DNA of 11,631 nucleotides from an uncultured Leucothrix sp. (lineage in GTDB: Bacteria; Pseudomonadota; Gammaproteobacteria; Thiotrichales; Thiotrichaceae). The notes beneath the pieces are model-generated. The model ran no database searches. It was not told the DNA's origin and saw nothing but the letters and a program-made list of their open reading frames with translations. The stretch covers positions 1 through 11,631 of the forward strand of contig CALAJG010000039.1 of the NCBI GenBank assembly GCA_937923375.1, written 5' to 3'. Below, piece after piece: positions 1 through 6,064 of the stretch (its first letter is position 1; each line of letters begins with the position of its first letter). A program made the position numbers and the translations under genes.

Positions 1-398
1 CGGTCGAACTGCTGATAGCAGGGCAAACTGATCTCGGCTACAAAGCGGTTATTAACCATGATTATCTTGGCCTCATTTTTAAAAATGAAGTTTTTCAGGA
101 GCTTAAATTTGGGGACCAAATCACCGGCTTTGTAAAAAACATCCGGGACGACGGTAAAATTGATTTGCGGCTAAATAGTGATAAGAAAAGCACTGTAGAG
201 GAACTGTCAGACAAAATACTCGATCATTTGAAACATAATAATGGTAGCTCTCAGCTGACTGACAAAAGCCCGCCTGAGGCAATTTATCGTAGTTATGGCG
301 TCAGTAAGGCTAACTACAAGCGCGCATTAAGTAGCTTATACAAACAACGGCTGATCTTGATTACTCACGAAACCATTACGTTAAGCGACGCAAAATAA
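1..398 (+). CDS. cvfB: CvfB/YitL-family S1 RNA-binding protein, C-terminal part (5' end outside window)
   Basis: The open frame runs in from the left edge (first full codon at 3) and gives about 131 residues to TAA at 396-398. The visible start, reading VELLIAGQTDLGYKAVI, then a KNEVFQ stretch and an IRDDGKIDLRL stretch, matches the end of the S1 (OB-fold) domains of the CvfB/YitL family. The last 65 or so residues (SPPEAIYRSYGVSKANYKRALSSLYKQ) look like the family's C-terminal winged helix: a short-segment, helix, then a SK..YKRAL recognition helix. Family members are cytoplasmic RNA-binding proteins; CvfB of Staphylococcus is tied to virulence regulation, while the role in Gammaproteobacteria is not well defined. 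An internal TTG at 165 is not the start, because strongly conserved sequence lies upstream of it. The next gene starts one base after the stop, so the pair is probably cotranscribed and translationally coupled. Confidence 0.85.
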   Translation, partial: VELLIAGQTDLGYKAVINHDYLGLIFKNEVFQELKFGDQITGFVKNIRDDGKIDLRLNSDKKSTVEELSDKILDHLKHNNGSSQLTDKSPPEAIYRSYGVSKANYKRALSSLYKQRLILITHETITLSDAK

Positions 399-399
399 C

Positions 400-1332
400 A
401 TGCAAATTCAATGGTTTCCAGGCCACATGCACAAAGCGGCAAAAGCAGTTCGGGAAGTATTGCCCACGGTGGATGTGCTGATAGAAGTGCTAGATGCGCG
501 AATACCATTTAGCAGTCAAAACCCAATGATCGCCGAAATTATGGGCGACAAGCCCTGCATCAAACTGCTCAATAAAAGTGATCTTGCAGATCCTGAAATG
601 ACGACTATCTGGCAAGATTATTTGGAGCAACAACGCAATATCCAAACGTTGCAAACTGACGTTAAAGGGCAAAACAAACTAGGTCACATCACAGACCTAT
701 GCCACAAGCTAATCCCTAACAAGGGTCGCGAAGGTGATTATAGACAGATTCAGGCGATGATTATTGGTATTCCCAACGTTGGCAAATCAACCCTAATTAA
801 TTCGCTAGCGGGCCGGACCATCGCAAAAACCGGCAACGAACCTGCGGTTACCAAAAATCAACAGCGGATCAAATTGGATGGCGGCATTACCCTGATAGAC
901 ACCCCCGGCATGCTTTGGCCTAAAATAGAACATGAGAATTACGGTTATCGCTTAGCGGCAACTGGTGCAATAAAGGAAACTGCCACCGACAATACTGATG
1001 TGGCATTTGCAACAGCAGAGTACTTGCTTATGGCTTACCCACAACGGTTAGTCGAACGTTATAATTTAGATAAGCAGCCAAACAATGAACTTGAGTTGAT
1101 AGAAGCGATTGGACGACTCCGCGGATGTCTCAGATCTGGCGGTGACGTACTGCTTGAAAAGGCGAGCAACATTCTGATTTCAGAATTACGCAGTGGCGTC
1201 CTTGGCCCAATTTCACTCGAAACACCTGAACTAGTTACTGTAGAACAAGAACAAGTTCTGCTAGCACAGGAAGCAAAAAAACTCAAAGATGAAGCCAGAA
1301 AAAAGAGTTTTCGTCGTAAGAAAAAACGCTAA
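400..1332 (+). CDS. ylqF: Ribosome biogenesis GTPase YlqF/RbgA
   Basis: A 310-residue circularly permuted GTPase. The G motifs occur in the order G4-G1-G3: NKSD at residues 58-61, P-loop GIPNVGKST at 123-131 and DTPG at 167-170, with a likely G2 threonine near 151. The N-terminal WFPGHM and the DARIP segment (residues 32-36) are hallmarks of the YlqF/RbgA group. In Bacillus, RbgA acts late in 50S subunit assembly in the cytoplasm and its GTPase is stimulated by the ribosome. The C-terminal part (about 190-280) corresponds to the helical RNA-binding domain, and the chain ends in a very basic tail (KKSFRRKKKR) suited to rRNA contact. Length is close to that of other members. The ATG at 400 lies one base after the upstream stop, with no strong Shine-Dalgarno, which suggests coupling to the upstream RNA-binding gene. 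No clear terminator follows. Confidence 0.93.
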   Translation: MQIQWFPGHMHKAAKAVREVLPTVDVLIEVLDARIPFSSQNPMIAEIMGDKPCIKLLNKSDLADPEMTTIWQDYLEQQRNIQTLQTDVKGQNKLGHITDLCHKLIPNKGREGDYRQIQAMIIGIPNVGKSTLINSLAGRTIAKTGNEPAVTKNQQRIKLDGGITLIDTPGMLWPKIEHENYGYRLAATGAIKETATDNTDVAFATAEYLLMAYPQRLVERYNLDKQPNNELELIEAIGRLRGCLRSGGDVLLEKASNILISELRSGVLGPISLETPELVTVEQEQVLLAQEAKKLKDEARKKSFRRKKKR

Positions 1333-1391
1333 CCGAATTGATAATAAAGATTAACCTTCTATTCATTCCATATTAAGAAATAAGGATTACA

Positions 1392-1457
1392 ATGGCTGTA
1401 TATATACCTTCACTTGGTCTATCATTGAGCCTAATATCAACAGAAATTGGACAATAA
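1392..1457 (+). CDS. Possible 21-codon small ORF or leader peptide
   Basis: In the 182-bp gap between ylqF and the coiled-coil gene, an ATG at 1392 is preceded by AAGGA (1382-1386) at a good Shine-Dalgarno distance and opens 21 codons (MAVYIPSLGLSLSLISTEIGQ) to TAA at 1455-1457. The peptide is hydrophobic in the middle and has no recognisable family. The ribosome site is better than that of several real genes here, but so short an ORF can arise by chance, and a candidate promoter for the next gene overlaps its end. It could be a tiny membrane peptide, a leader, or nothing. Confidence 0.2.
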   Translation: MAVYIPSLGLSLSLISTEIGQ

Positions 1458-1475
1458 TTTTTCAATTTGTAAGAT
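1448..1475 (+). promoter_or_regulatory. Candidate sigma-70 promoter for the GTPase/HD-GYP operon
   Basis: TGGACA at 1448-1453 (five of six matches to TTGACA) is followed after 16 bp by TAAGAT at 1470-1475 (four of six matches to TATAAT). Transcription would begin near 1482, about 33 bases before the ATG at 1515, whose ribosome site is CAGGTAAG (1503-1510). Position and spacing are sensible, but the region is AT-rich and the call rests on eye matching only. Confidence 0.35.
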
Positions 1476-1514
1476 TTAGTTCTCTTCAGGCTACACAACA
1501 AGCAGGTAAGTTTT

Positions 1515-2087
1515 ATGCATAAGAAAAATAACGAAATAACAGATACCAAAAAGCATAATCCCGCTCGCCAACTTTATGATGAATCTATGACCAAAGTTTC
1601 GGATGAAGCAGAAAATCTTGAAACAATTAGAGAAATATTATTTGGAGAGCAATCAAGGGAGTCTGAAAAAAGACGGCACGATGCTCATCATGCTCTGCAA
1701 TTAAATATTGCCGAGCTTAAACAAGACACTCGCGATCAGTTTGAATTTTTGTCTGCAGAAATTAACAAACTCTACAAACTGATCAACGATGAAAATGATG
1801 GACGTCTTGCAGAAAAGAAAGGGACTGATCAAGCAATTGATAAACTTCGATCTTCCTTGGAGCAGGCTAAAATCAGACAGGAAAATGAAAGTAGCAAAAT
1901 TCACCAGCAAGTTCTCAACGAGTCAAGTAGATTAGAACAACAAGCAATTAGTAGACACAACGAACTTTCGCAGAAACTTGAACAAGCTTCTATTGAACTT
2001 AAGTCTGATAAAACCGATCGTGGGGACCTTGCCAAGTTACTTCAGGGAATGGCGGAGCAGCTTCTGGATACCAGCAGCAAGCGATAA
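1515..2087 (+). CDS. Coiled-coil protein of unknown function, first gene of the GTPase module
   Basis: A 190-residue, highly charged, soluble protein with no signal peptide or membrane segment. After a polar N-terminus comes LETIREILFG at residues 35-44, then long helix-favouring sequence from about 50 to 165, rich in E, K, Q, R and S with regularly spaced L, I and A, as in a coiled coil. A short C-terminal segment (DRGDLAKLLQGMAEQL, about 168-183) looks like a separate amphipathic helix. The LETIREILFG motif resembles LETLRRLLLG at residues 23-32 of the next gene product, suggesting both use it for a common contact. The stop is 2 bp before the next ATG, so the two are almost certainly coupled. 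I recognise no named family. A scaffold or adaptor between the membrane protein and the Ras-like GTPase is inferred from context only. Start ATG has CAGGTAAG 4-11 bases upstream. Confidence 0.8.
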   Translation: MHKKNNEITDTKKHNPARQLYDESMTKVSDEAENLETIREILFGEQSRESEKRRHDAHHALQLNIAELKQDTRDQFEFLSAEINKLYKLINDENDGRLAEKKGTDQAIDKLRSSLEQAKIRQENESSKIHQQVLNESSRLEQQAISRHNELSQKLEQASIELKSDKTDRGDLAKLLQGMAEQLLDTSSKR

Positions 2088-2089
2088 CT

Positions 2090-3496
2090 ATGGCCGATAG
2101 TATTACAGGCATTGATACCACCACCTCTGGCCAGCGGTCTATGAGCGAGACTGACCTTGAAACCTTACGTCGCTTATTATTAGGTCCAGAGTACCAGTCT
2201 CTTTTGGCTAAAGCAGAAATCCTTGATGACCCAGCACTGCTAGGTCAGGTTATTACACCTGCAATTCAGGAATCACTTAAACTCTCAGGGCCAACTCACA
2301 ACCTACAGAAAGTGCTCTCACCGACTGTTGTGGGCGCTTTGATGGACTCCGTCTCAAATGACCCTAAACCGATTGCCGACGCGCTTTATCCAGTTATGGG
2401 CCCGGCTATTCGTAAGTCCATAAACACAACTATGGCTCAAATGACGAGTAACTTTAACGAGCTACTCGAACGCAGTGTTTCCCCAAACGCATGGCGCTGG
2501 CGCTTTGACGCATGGCGAACGGGAAGGAGCTACTCTGAAGTTGTCTTGATAAAAAACCTTGTTTTCCAAGTTGAACAGGTTTTTCTGATTCACCGCGATA
2601 CCGGACTTCTTTTGCAACACGTACTGGCAGACACCGCCATCAGTAAAGATCCGGATATGGTGTCAGGCATGCTGACGGCAATTCAGGATTTCACAAGCGA
2701 CTCATTCTCTGTGGAACAAAACAGCGGGTTAAATTCTCTGAAACTGGGTGATTTAACAGTACTTATAGAAAACGGTCCACAGGCGGTATTAGCAGCGGTA
2801 ATTCGTGGCGTTGTACCTACAGACTTGCAGGAAATCCTTTCTGAGACGATAGAAGAAGTACATTTGCAGGATCATAAAAAGCTCATTAATTACGATGGAA
2901 ATCCTGATAGATTTAACCACCTTCAGCCATTGTTATCTGCATGCCTTAGAACGCAATTAATCAGCAAGGAAGATCACAAAGACAAGCAAAACAGTACTAA
3001 GGAAAAGAAACAAAGCAGCGGACTATTAAAGTATGGTATTTACTCTTTGCTTTTACTGATGGTGGCAGGTTATATCTACCAACAGTATCAATCCAATTTA
3101 GCAGAAGATGATTGGAACAAAGCCCAGCAGATTTTTGGCTCGGAATCCGGTTTAATTGTCACCAATGCTTCGAAAAAAGATGGAAAGTATTTTATCAGCG
3201 GCTTAGCTGATCCACTTGCTAAGAAACCATCTTTATTGATTAATCATGGAACACTCAACAACATAGAGTTAGTATTGTCGTTTAAGCCTTATCTATCATT
3301 AGAACCTGATATTGTCCTAAAGCGAATAGGTGAAAAATATAATATTCCGGATTCTGTTAAACTCAGTCTTAAAGATGGAGTATTAAGTTTAAACGGTAGG
3401 AGCACTCAATCTTGGTTGAATAAATTTGAATCTGACGCTAGCAGTATCAACGGCGTCAATTCATTAGATATCAGTAAGATAGAAGTAGTCCGATAA
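2090..3496 (+). CDS. Single-pass membrane protein with conserved cytoplasmic domain and BON-like C-terminal domain
   Basis: A 468-residue protein. Residues 23-34 carry the LETLRRLLLGPE motif; residues about 45-125 hold repeated hydrophobic/helical segments (PTVVGALMDSVSNDPKPIAD, ALYPVMGPAIRKSI); residues 135-205 form the most family-like block, with WRWRFDAWRTGRS (135-147), VFLIHRDTGLLLQHV (164-178) and MVSGMLTAIQDF (190-201). A polar KEDHKDKQ/KEKK linker precedes one membrane segment at about 311-332. The tail (340-468) is probably periplasmic, with a GLADPLAKKPSLLI block (371-384) and a BON-like VKLSLKDGVLSLNGR strand pattern (423-437). From memory, similar proteins elsewhere are labelled OmpA-family and end in a peptidoglycan-binding OmpA domain; here the chain stops before any such domain. 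There is no N-terminal signal peptide, so an N-in/C-out topology is likely. The role as membrane partner of the downstream GTPase is inference. Confidence 0.85.
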   Translation: MADSITGIDTTTSGQRSMSETDLETLRRLLLGPEYQSLLAKAEILDDPALLGQVITPAIQESLKLSGPTHNLQKVLSPTVVGALMDSVSNDPKPIADALYPVMGPAIRKSINTTMAQMTSNFNELLERSVSPNAWRWRFDAWRTGRSYSEVVLIKNLVFQVEQVFLIHRDTGLLLQHVLADTAISKDPDMVSGMLTAIQDFTSDSFSVEQNSGLNSLKLGDLTVLIENGPQAVLAAVIRGVVPTDLQEILSETIEEVHLQDHKKLINYDGNPDRFNHLQPLLSACLRTQLISKEDHKDKQNSTKEKKQSSGLLKYGIYSLLLLMVAGYIYQQYQSNLAEDDWNKAQQIFGSESGLIVTNASKKDGKYFISGLADPLAKKPSLLINHGTLNNIELVLSFKPYLSLEPDIVLKRIGEKYNIPDSVKLSLKDGVLSLNGRSTQSWLNKFESDASSINGVNSLDISKIEVVR

Positions 3497-3526
3497 AGTT
3501 AACATTGGCGATTTGTGATTCATAAA

Positions 3527-3534
3527 TAGGATGG
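3527..3534 (+). promoter_or_regulatory. Shine-Dalgarno that decides the GTPase start
   Basis: TAGGATGG at 3527-3534 contains the AGGA core (3528-3531). An ATG at 3531 overlaps this core and so has no ribosome site at a usable distance. A GTG at 3540 in the same frame lies 8 bases beyond AGGA, which is a normal spacing. This favours initiation at GTG 3540. Confidence 0.5.
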
Positions 3535-3539
3535 CATCC

Positions 3540-4082
3540 GTGGTACAAAAAAAAATCTGTCTTCTGGGTGCGTTTGCTGTCGGTAAAACCAGCTTGGTAA
3601 TGCGCTATGTGAACAGCATATTTGGCGAAAAGTATTACACAACTGTTGGTGTAAAGATCGATAAAAAACAATTGGTTTCCAATGATCAGGAAGTCACCCT
3701 AATGATATGGGATCTTGCTGGTCAAGATGACCTAACAAGACTCAGAACATCTTATTTAAGAGGCGTTGCCGGCTATGTCATAGTGGCAGACGGGACTCGC
3801 CCCTTCTCATTAAACACAGCAATCAACATGCATAAAGAAGCCCGGGAATACACGGGTGATGTTCCTTTCATCGTCGCAATCAACAAAGCGGATCTTCGCG
3901 AAGAACAATGGCGAGTTGAAGCAGAACAAATAAAAGCACTCGAAGATGATGGCGCTATCATTATTCTGACAAGTGCCAAGACTGGTGAAGGGGTAGAAGA
4001 AACGTTTCAGCTTCTGACGAAAAGCATCCTTGAGGCTGAATCAAGAAATAAGCAATTGCATGATAATGAGAACACGCAATGA
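3540..4082 (+). CDS. Small Ras/Rab-like GTPase (prokaryotic Ras superfamily)
   Basis: With the GTG start at 3540 the protein has 180 residues and begins MVQKKICLLG; an ATG at 3531 would add three. All GTPase motifs are present: P-loop GAFAVGKT (10-17), switch I TTVG (34-37), DLAGQ (58-62) after a tryptophan, NKAD (115-118) and TSAK (144-147). The switch II part, DLAGQDDLTRLRTSYLRG, closely parallels Rab and Ras proteins, and the catalytic glutamine (Ras Gln61 position) is retained. The Ras Gly12 and Gly13 positions are Phe and Ala. There is no C-terminal cysteine, so no eukaryote-style prenylation, and no membrane segment; membrane recruitment would need a partner, plausibly the upstream membrane protein. 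The protein is cytoplasmic and should bind and hydrolyse GTP. It is not an obvious MglA, since the G3 and G4 motifs are Ras-like. The stop overlaps the HD-GYP start in ATGA. Confidence 0.92.
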   Translation: MVQKKICLLGAFAVGKTSLVMRYVNSIFGEKYYTTVGVKIDKKQLVSNDQEVTLMIWDLAGQDDLTRLRTSYLRGVAGYVIVADGTRPFSLNTAINMHKEAREYTGDVPFIVAINKADLREEQWRVEAEQIKALEDDGAIIILTSAKTGEGVEETFQLLTKSILEAESRNKQLHDNENTQ

Positions 4083-5125
4083 GCCAAGTACTTTCGAAAA
4101 TTTTTCAATCCATGAACGCAGCCGTTTTTGTTCGTCTCGATGAGCAGGATTTTCAGCTGTTAACATTACCACCTATTTGGCTGAGTCAGTTCTGCAGTAA
4201 AGATCTGGTTACGGGTGAGCAGATACGCCTTGAAGGTTTGTTTCCTTTTCTTGATTGCTTTCTTCAAGAAGCAGAGGATCTTTGGGATAGCAAAGTTAGT
4301 TCGGCTCACCGCTCTGGGCCTTGGATCGACTTTACCCCAAATGGCGAAGAAATTCCGCTTGAAGCTATGGCACTCCGGAGAGATGACAAAGCATTGTTGG
4401 TTATTCAAGACTTAGGAGAAGAATACTATAATGAAGTGGTAAGACTTCAGGGATATAGAAATGGGGCTCTATCACAGGAGGAGCTCGAGCGAGAAATAGA
4501 AGAACAGACTAAACAAATACGCATTCGCGAAGAAGAAATAGCGATGAAGCTGTTGAGTGCAGCAAGCCACCGAGACCATGAAACTGCTGAACATGTAAGA
4601 CGAATCGGACTCTATGCAGAAGTAATGGCTGAAGCGCTTGGCTGGGATGTCGCAGCCAGAGCCGATATCAGAATTGCAGCTCCAATGCATGATATTGGTA
4701 AAATAGGAATTCCTGACCGCATCCTACTTAAGCCAGGGAAGCTAACCGAAGAAGAATTCGAAGAAATGAAACAACACTCAGCAATTGGGGCTGACATGTT
4801 GAGTGGAACCGATATACCTCTACTAGAAATGGCCTCGGAAATCGCCATGTGCCATCACGAAAAATGGGATGGGACGGGCTATCCTACAGGGTTATCGGGC
4901 AAAGATATTCCTGAATCAGCAAGGATAACGACCATCGTTGATGTCTACGACGCTTTAGTACACAAACGCGTTTATAAAGAGGCCTGCACAGAAGGTTCGG
5001 CTTTAGAGGTAATGCAGCAAATGGTTGGCAAACACTTTGATCCGGAGCTCTATGAAGTATTTGTCACTAACCTAGAGAAGATGCGAGAAATTAAGGAAAA
5101 TTACTCAGACCCCGGTCTTGGATAG
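4079..5125 (+). CDS. HD-GYP cyclic-di-GMP phosphodiesterase with PAS-like N-terminal domain
   Basis: A 348-residue soluble protein. Residues about 8-115 form a small sensor-like domain with PAS-like features (AAVFVRL, a WIDFTPNGEEIPLEAMAL stretch, then DDKALLVIQDL), but I cannot assign it to a named family. A charged helix at 130-157 (EELEREIEEQTKQIRIREEE) is a typical coiled-coil linker. The HD-GYP domain (about 160-340) has the full set of family residues: HETAEHVRR (167-175), HDIGKIGIPD (204-213), LKPGKL (217-222), H233, and HHEKWDGTGYP (259-269), followed by ARITTIVDVYDAL (281-293). Active members hydrolyse c-di-GMP to pGpG or GMP using a bi- or trinuclear metal centre, so this copy should be catalytic. 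There is no receiver (REC) domain, the most common N-terminal partner, so control is by the PAS-like domain or by protein contact. The ATGA overlap with the Ras-like GTPase gene points to coupled synthesis and a shared pathway. Confidence 0.92.
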   Translation: MSQVLSKIFQSMNAAVFVRLDEQDFQLLTLPPIWLSQFCSKDLVTGEQIRLEGLFPFLDCFLQEAEDLWDSKVSSAHRSGPWIDFTPNGEEIPLEAMALRRDDKALLVIQDLGEEYYNEVVRLQGYRNGALSQEELEREIEEQTKQIRIREEEIAMKLLSAASHRDHETAEHVRRIGLYAEVMAEALGWDVAARADIRIAAPMHDIGKIGIPDRILLKPGKLTEEEFEEMKQHSAIGADMLSGTDIPLLEMASEIAMCHHEKWDGTGYPTGLSGKDIPESARITTIVDVYDALVHKRVYKEACTEGSALEVMQQMVGKHFDPELYEVFVTNLEKMREIKENYSDPGLG

Positions 5126-5136
5126 GCTTTCACCAT

Positions 5137-5982
5137 TTAAGAAATGGCGTGCCCCATCTCTAGAGTTAGTCCTTCTTGCAGCTCCAATGAAAAGGCAGGT
5201 ATTTTTGACTCCATTACGATAATGACTGTCGACCCCATATTAAATCGCCCCATTTCCTCTCCTTTATCTAAGACTACTTCACCAGACTGATAACTCTTAC
5301 GAGAGATCTTCTTTCCTTTTGGCGGCGTTACTAATCCATCCCAGACGGTTTCTATCGCAGCAACATTAATCGCACCAACTAATACCATTACCATTCTCCC
5401 AAACTCGGTATCAAAATTAGCAACTACACGCTCATTTCTGGCAAATATTCTAGGGACTGTTTTTACGGTATGCGGCGCAACACTAAACAAGCGCCCTGGA
5501 ATATGGACTTGTTCACACAAATCGCCTTTGAATGGCATGTGCATACGGTGGTAATCTTTCGGCGACAAATAAATAGTGGCAAACTGCCCGCCTGAAAAGC
5601 GCTCAGCTTCCTCATCTGTACACGCCAGTAATTCCTGAACGGTATAGTCCTGCCCTTTAGCCTGGAAAATTCGCCCCTGCTTGATTGCGCCTGCTTGGCT
5701 GACTGTCCCATCCACAGGACTGACGATCATACTATCCGCGATTGGTCGCAACTCAGGCCTAATTTCACGGGTAAAAAATTCATTAAAACTTGCATAACTA
5801 GCAGGGTCTGGGTTCTTAGCCTGATCCAGATCTACGCCGAATGTTCTGCTAAAGATTTTTATTACTGGAGTTACCATTGAGGATTCAATGCGAGTGAGCT
5901 TGTACACCACACGCGAAATTGCGTGATGTGGTAATGCATATAGCGATCCAGATTTCAGGTAGTCAAACAGAGTAGCGTTCAT
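5137..5982 (-). CDS. psd: Phosphatidylserine decarboxylase proenzyme
   Basis: A 281-residue protein that makes phosphatidylethanolamine by decarboxylating phosphatidylserine at the inner membrane. Family landmarks are in place: FNEFFTREIRPELRP (66-80), VSPVDG with Asp91, YHRMHMP with His145 and His148, and the self-cleavage site FNMGST with Ser251, which is converted to the pyruvoyl group of the small alpha chain. These correspond to the Asp-His-Ser set of the E. coli enzyme. The cleavage motif reads MGST instead of the usual LGST, a conservative change that should not impair processing. The length is slightly short of E. coli Psd. The start ATG has AAGG about 7 bases upstream. The gene diverges from prmB and converges on the HD-GYP gene, with only 11 bp between stops. 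It is not joined here to a small-GTPase gene such as rsgA, its neighbour in E. coli. Confidence 0.96.
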   Translation of the reverse strand: MNATLFDYLKSGSLYALPHHAISRVVYKLTRIESSMVTPVIKIFSRTFGVDLDQAKNPDPASYASFNEFFTREIRPELRPIADSMIVSPVDGTVSQAGAIKQGRIFQAKGQDYTVQELLACTDEEAERFSGGQFATIYLSPKDYHRMHMPFKGDLCEQVHIPGRLFSVAPHTVKTVPRIFARNERVVANFDTEFGRMVMVLVGAINVAAIETVWDGLVTPPKGKKISRKSYQSGEVVLDKGEEMGRFNMGSTVIIVMESKIPAFSLELQEGLTLEMGHAIS

Positions 5983-6064
5983 TTCAAACCTTATTAGAAT
6001 TGATGGCTTTTCAGCAGGCGGAAATTAGGCGATGATACGCGATTCACTATTAGGAAAACAGTAG
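5983..6064. promoter_or_regulatory. Divergent psd/prmB intergenic region
   Basis: These 82 bp separate the divergent starts and must carry the 5' signals of both genes. The ribosome site of psd is AAGG just before its ATG, and that of prmB is AGGAAA at 6052-6057. The best -10-like box for psd is TATCAT (complement of 6032-6037), and TTGATG at 6000-6005 is a -35-like box for prmB, but neither has a convincing partner, so exact promoters are not called. Confidence 0.35.

Noticed and set aside
165..398. Independent 77-codon gene starting at TTG 165
   Set aside because: The frame is open to the left edge and the upstream sequence matches the CvfB family, so this is only the tail of a longer gene.
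4215..4415. Open frame inside the HD-GYP gene, + strand
   Set aside because: It lies wholly within a well-supported gene in another frame, and its product has no family features.
1515..5125. Horizontally transferred island with mobile ends
   Set aside because: The flanks show no integrase, tRNA gene, transposase or terminal repeat; the module may still be accessory, but transfer cannot be shown from this sequence.
5133..5147. Hairpin CCATTT/AAATGG between the HD-GYP and psd stops as a terminator
   Set aside because: Only 6 AT-rich pairs with a 3-base loop and no T tract on either strand.
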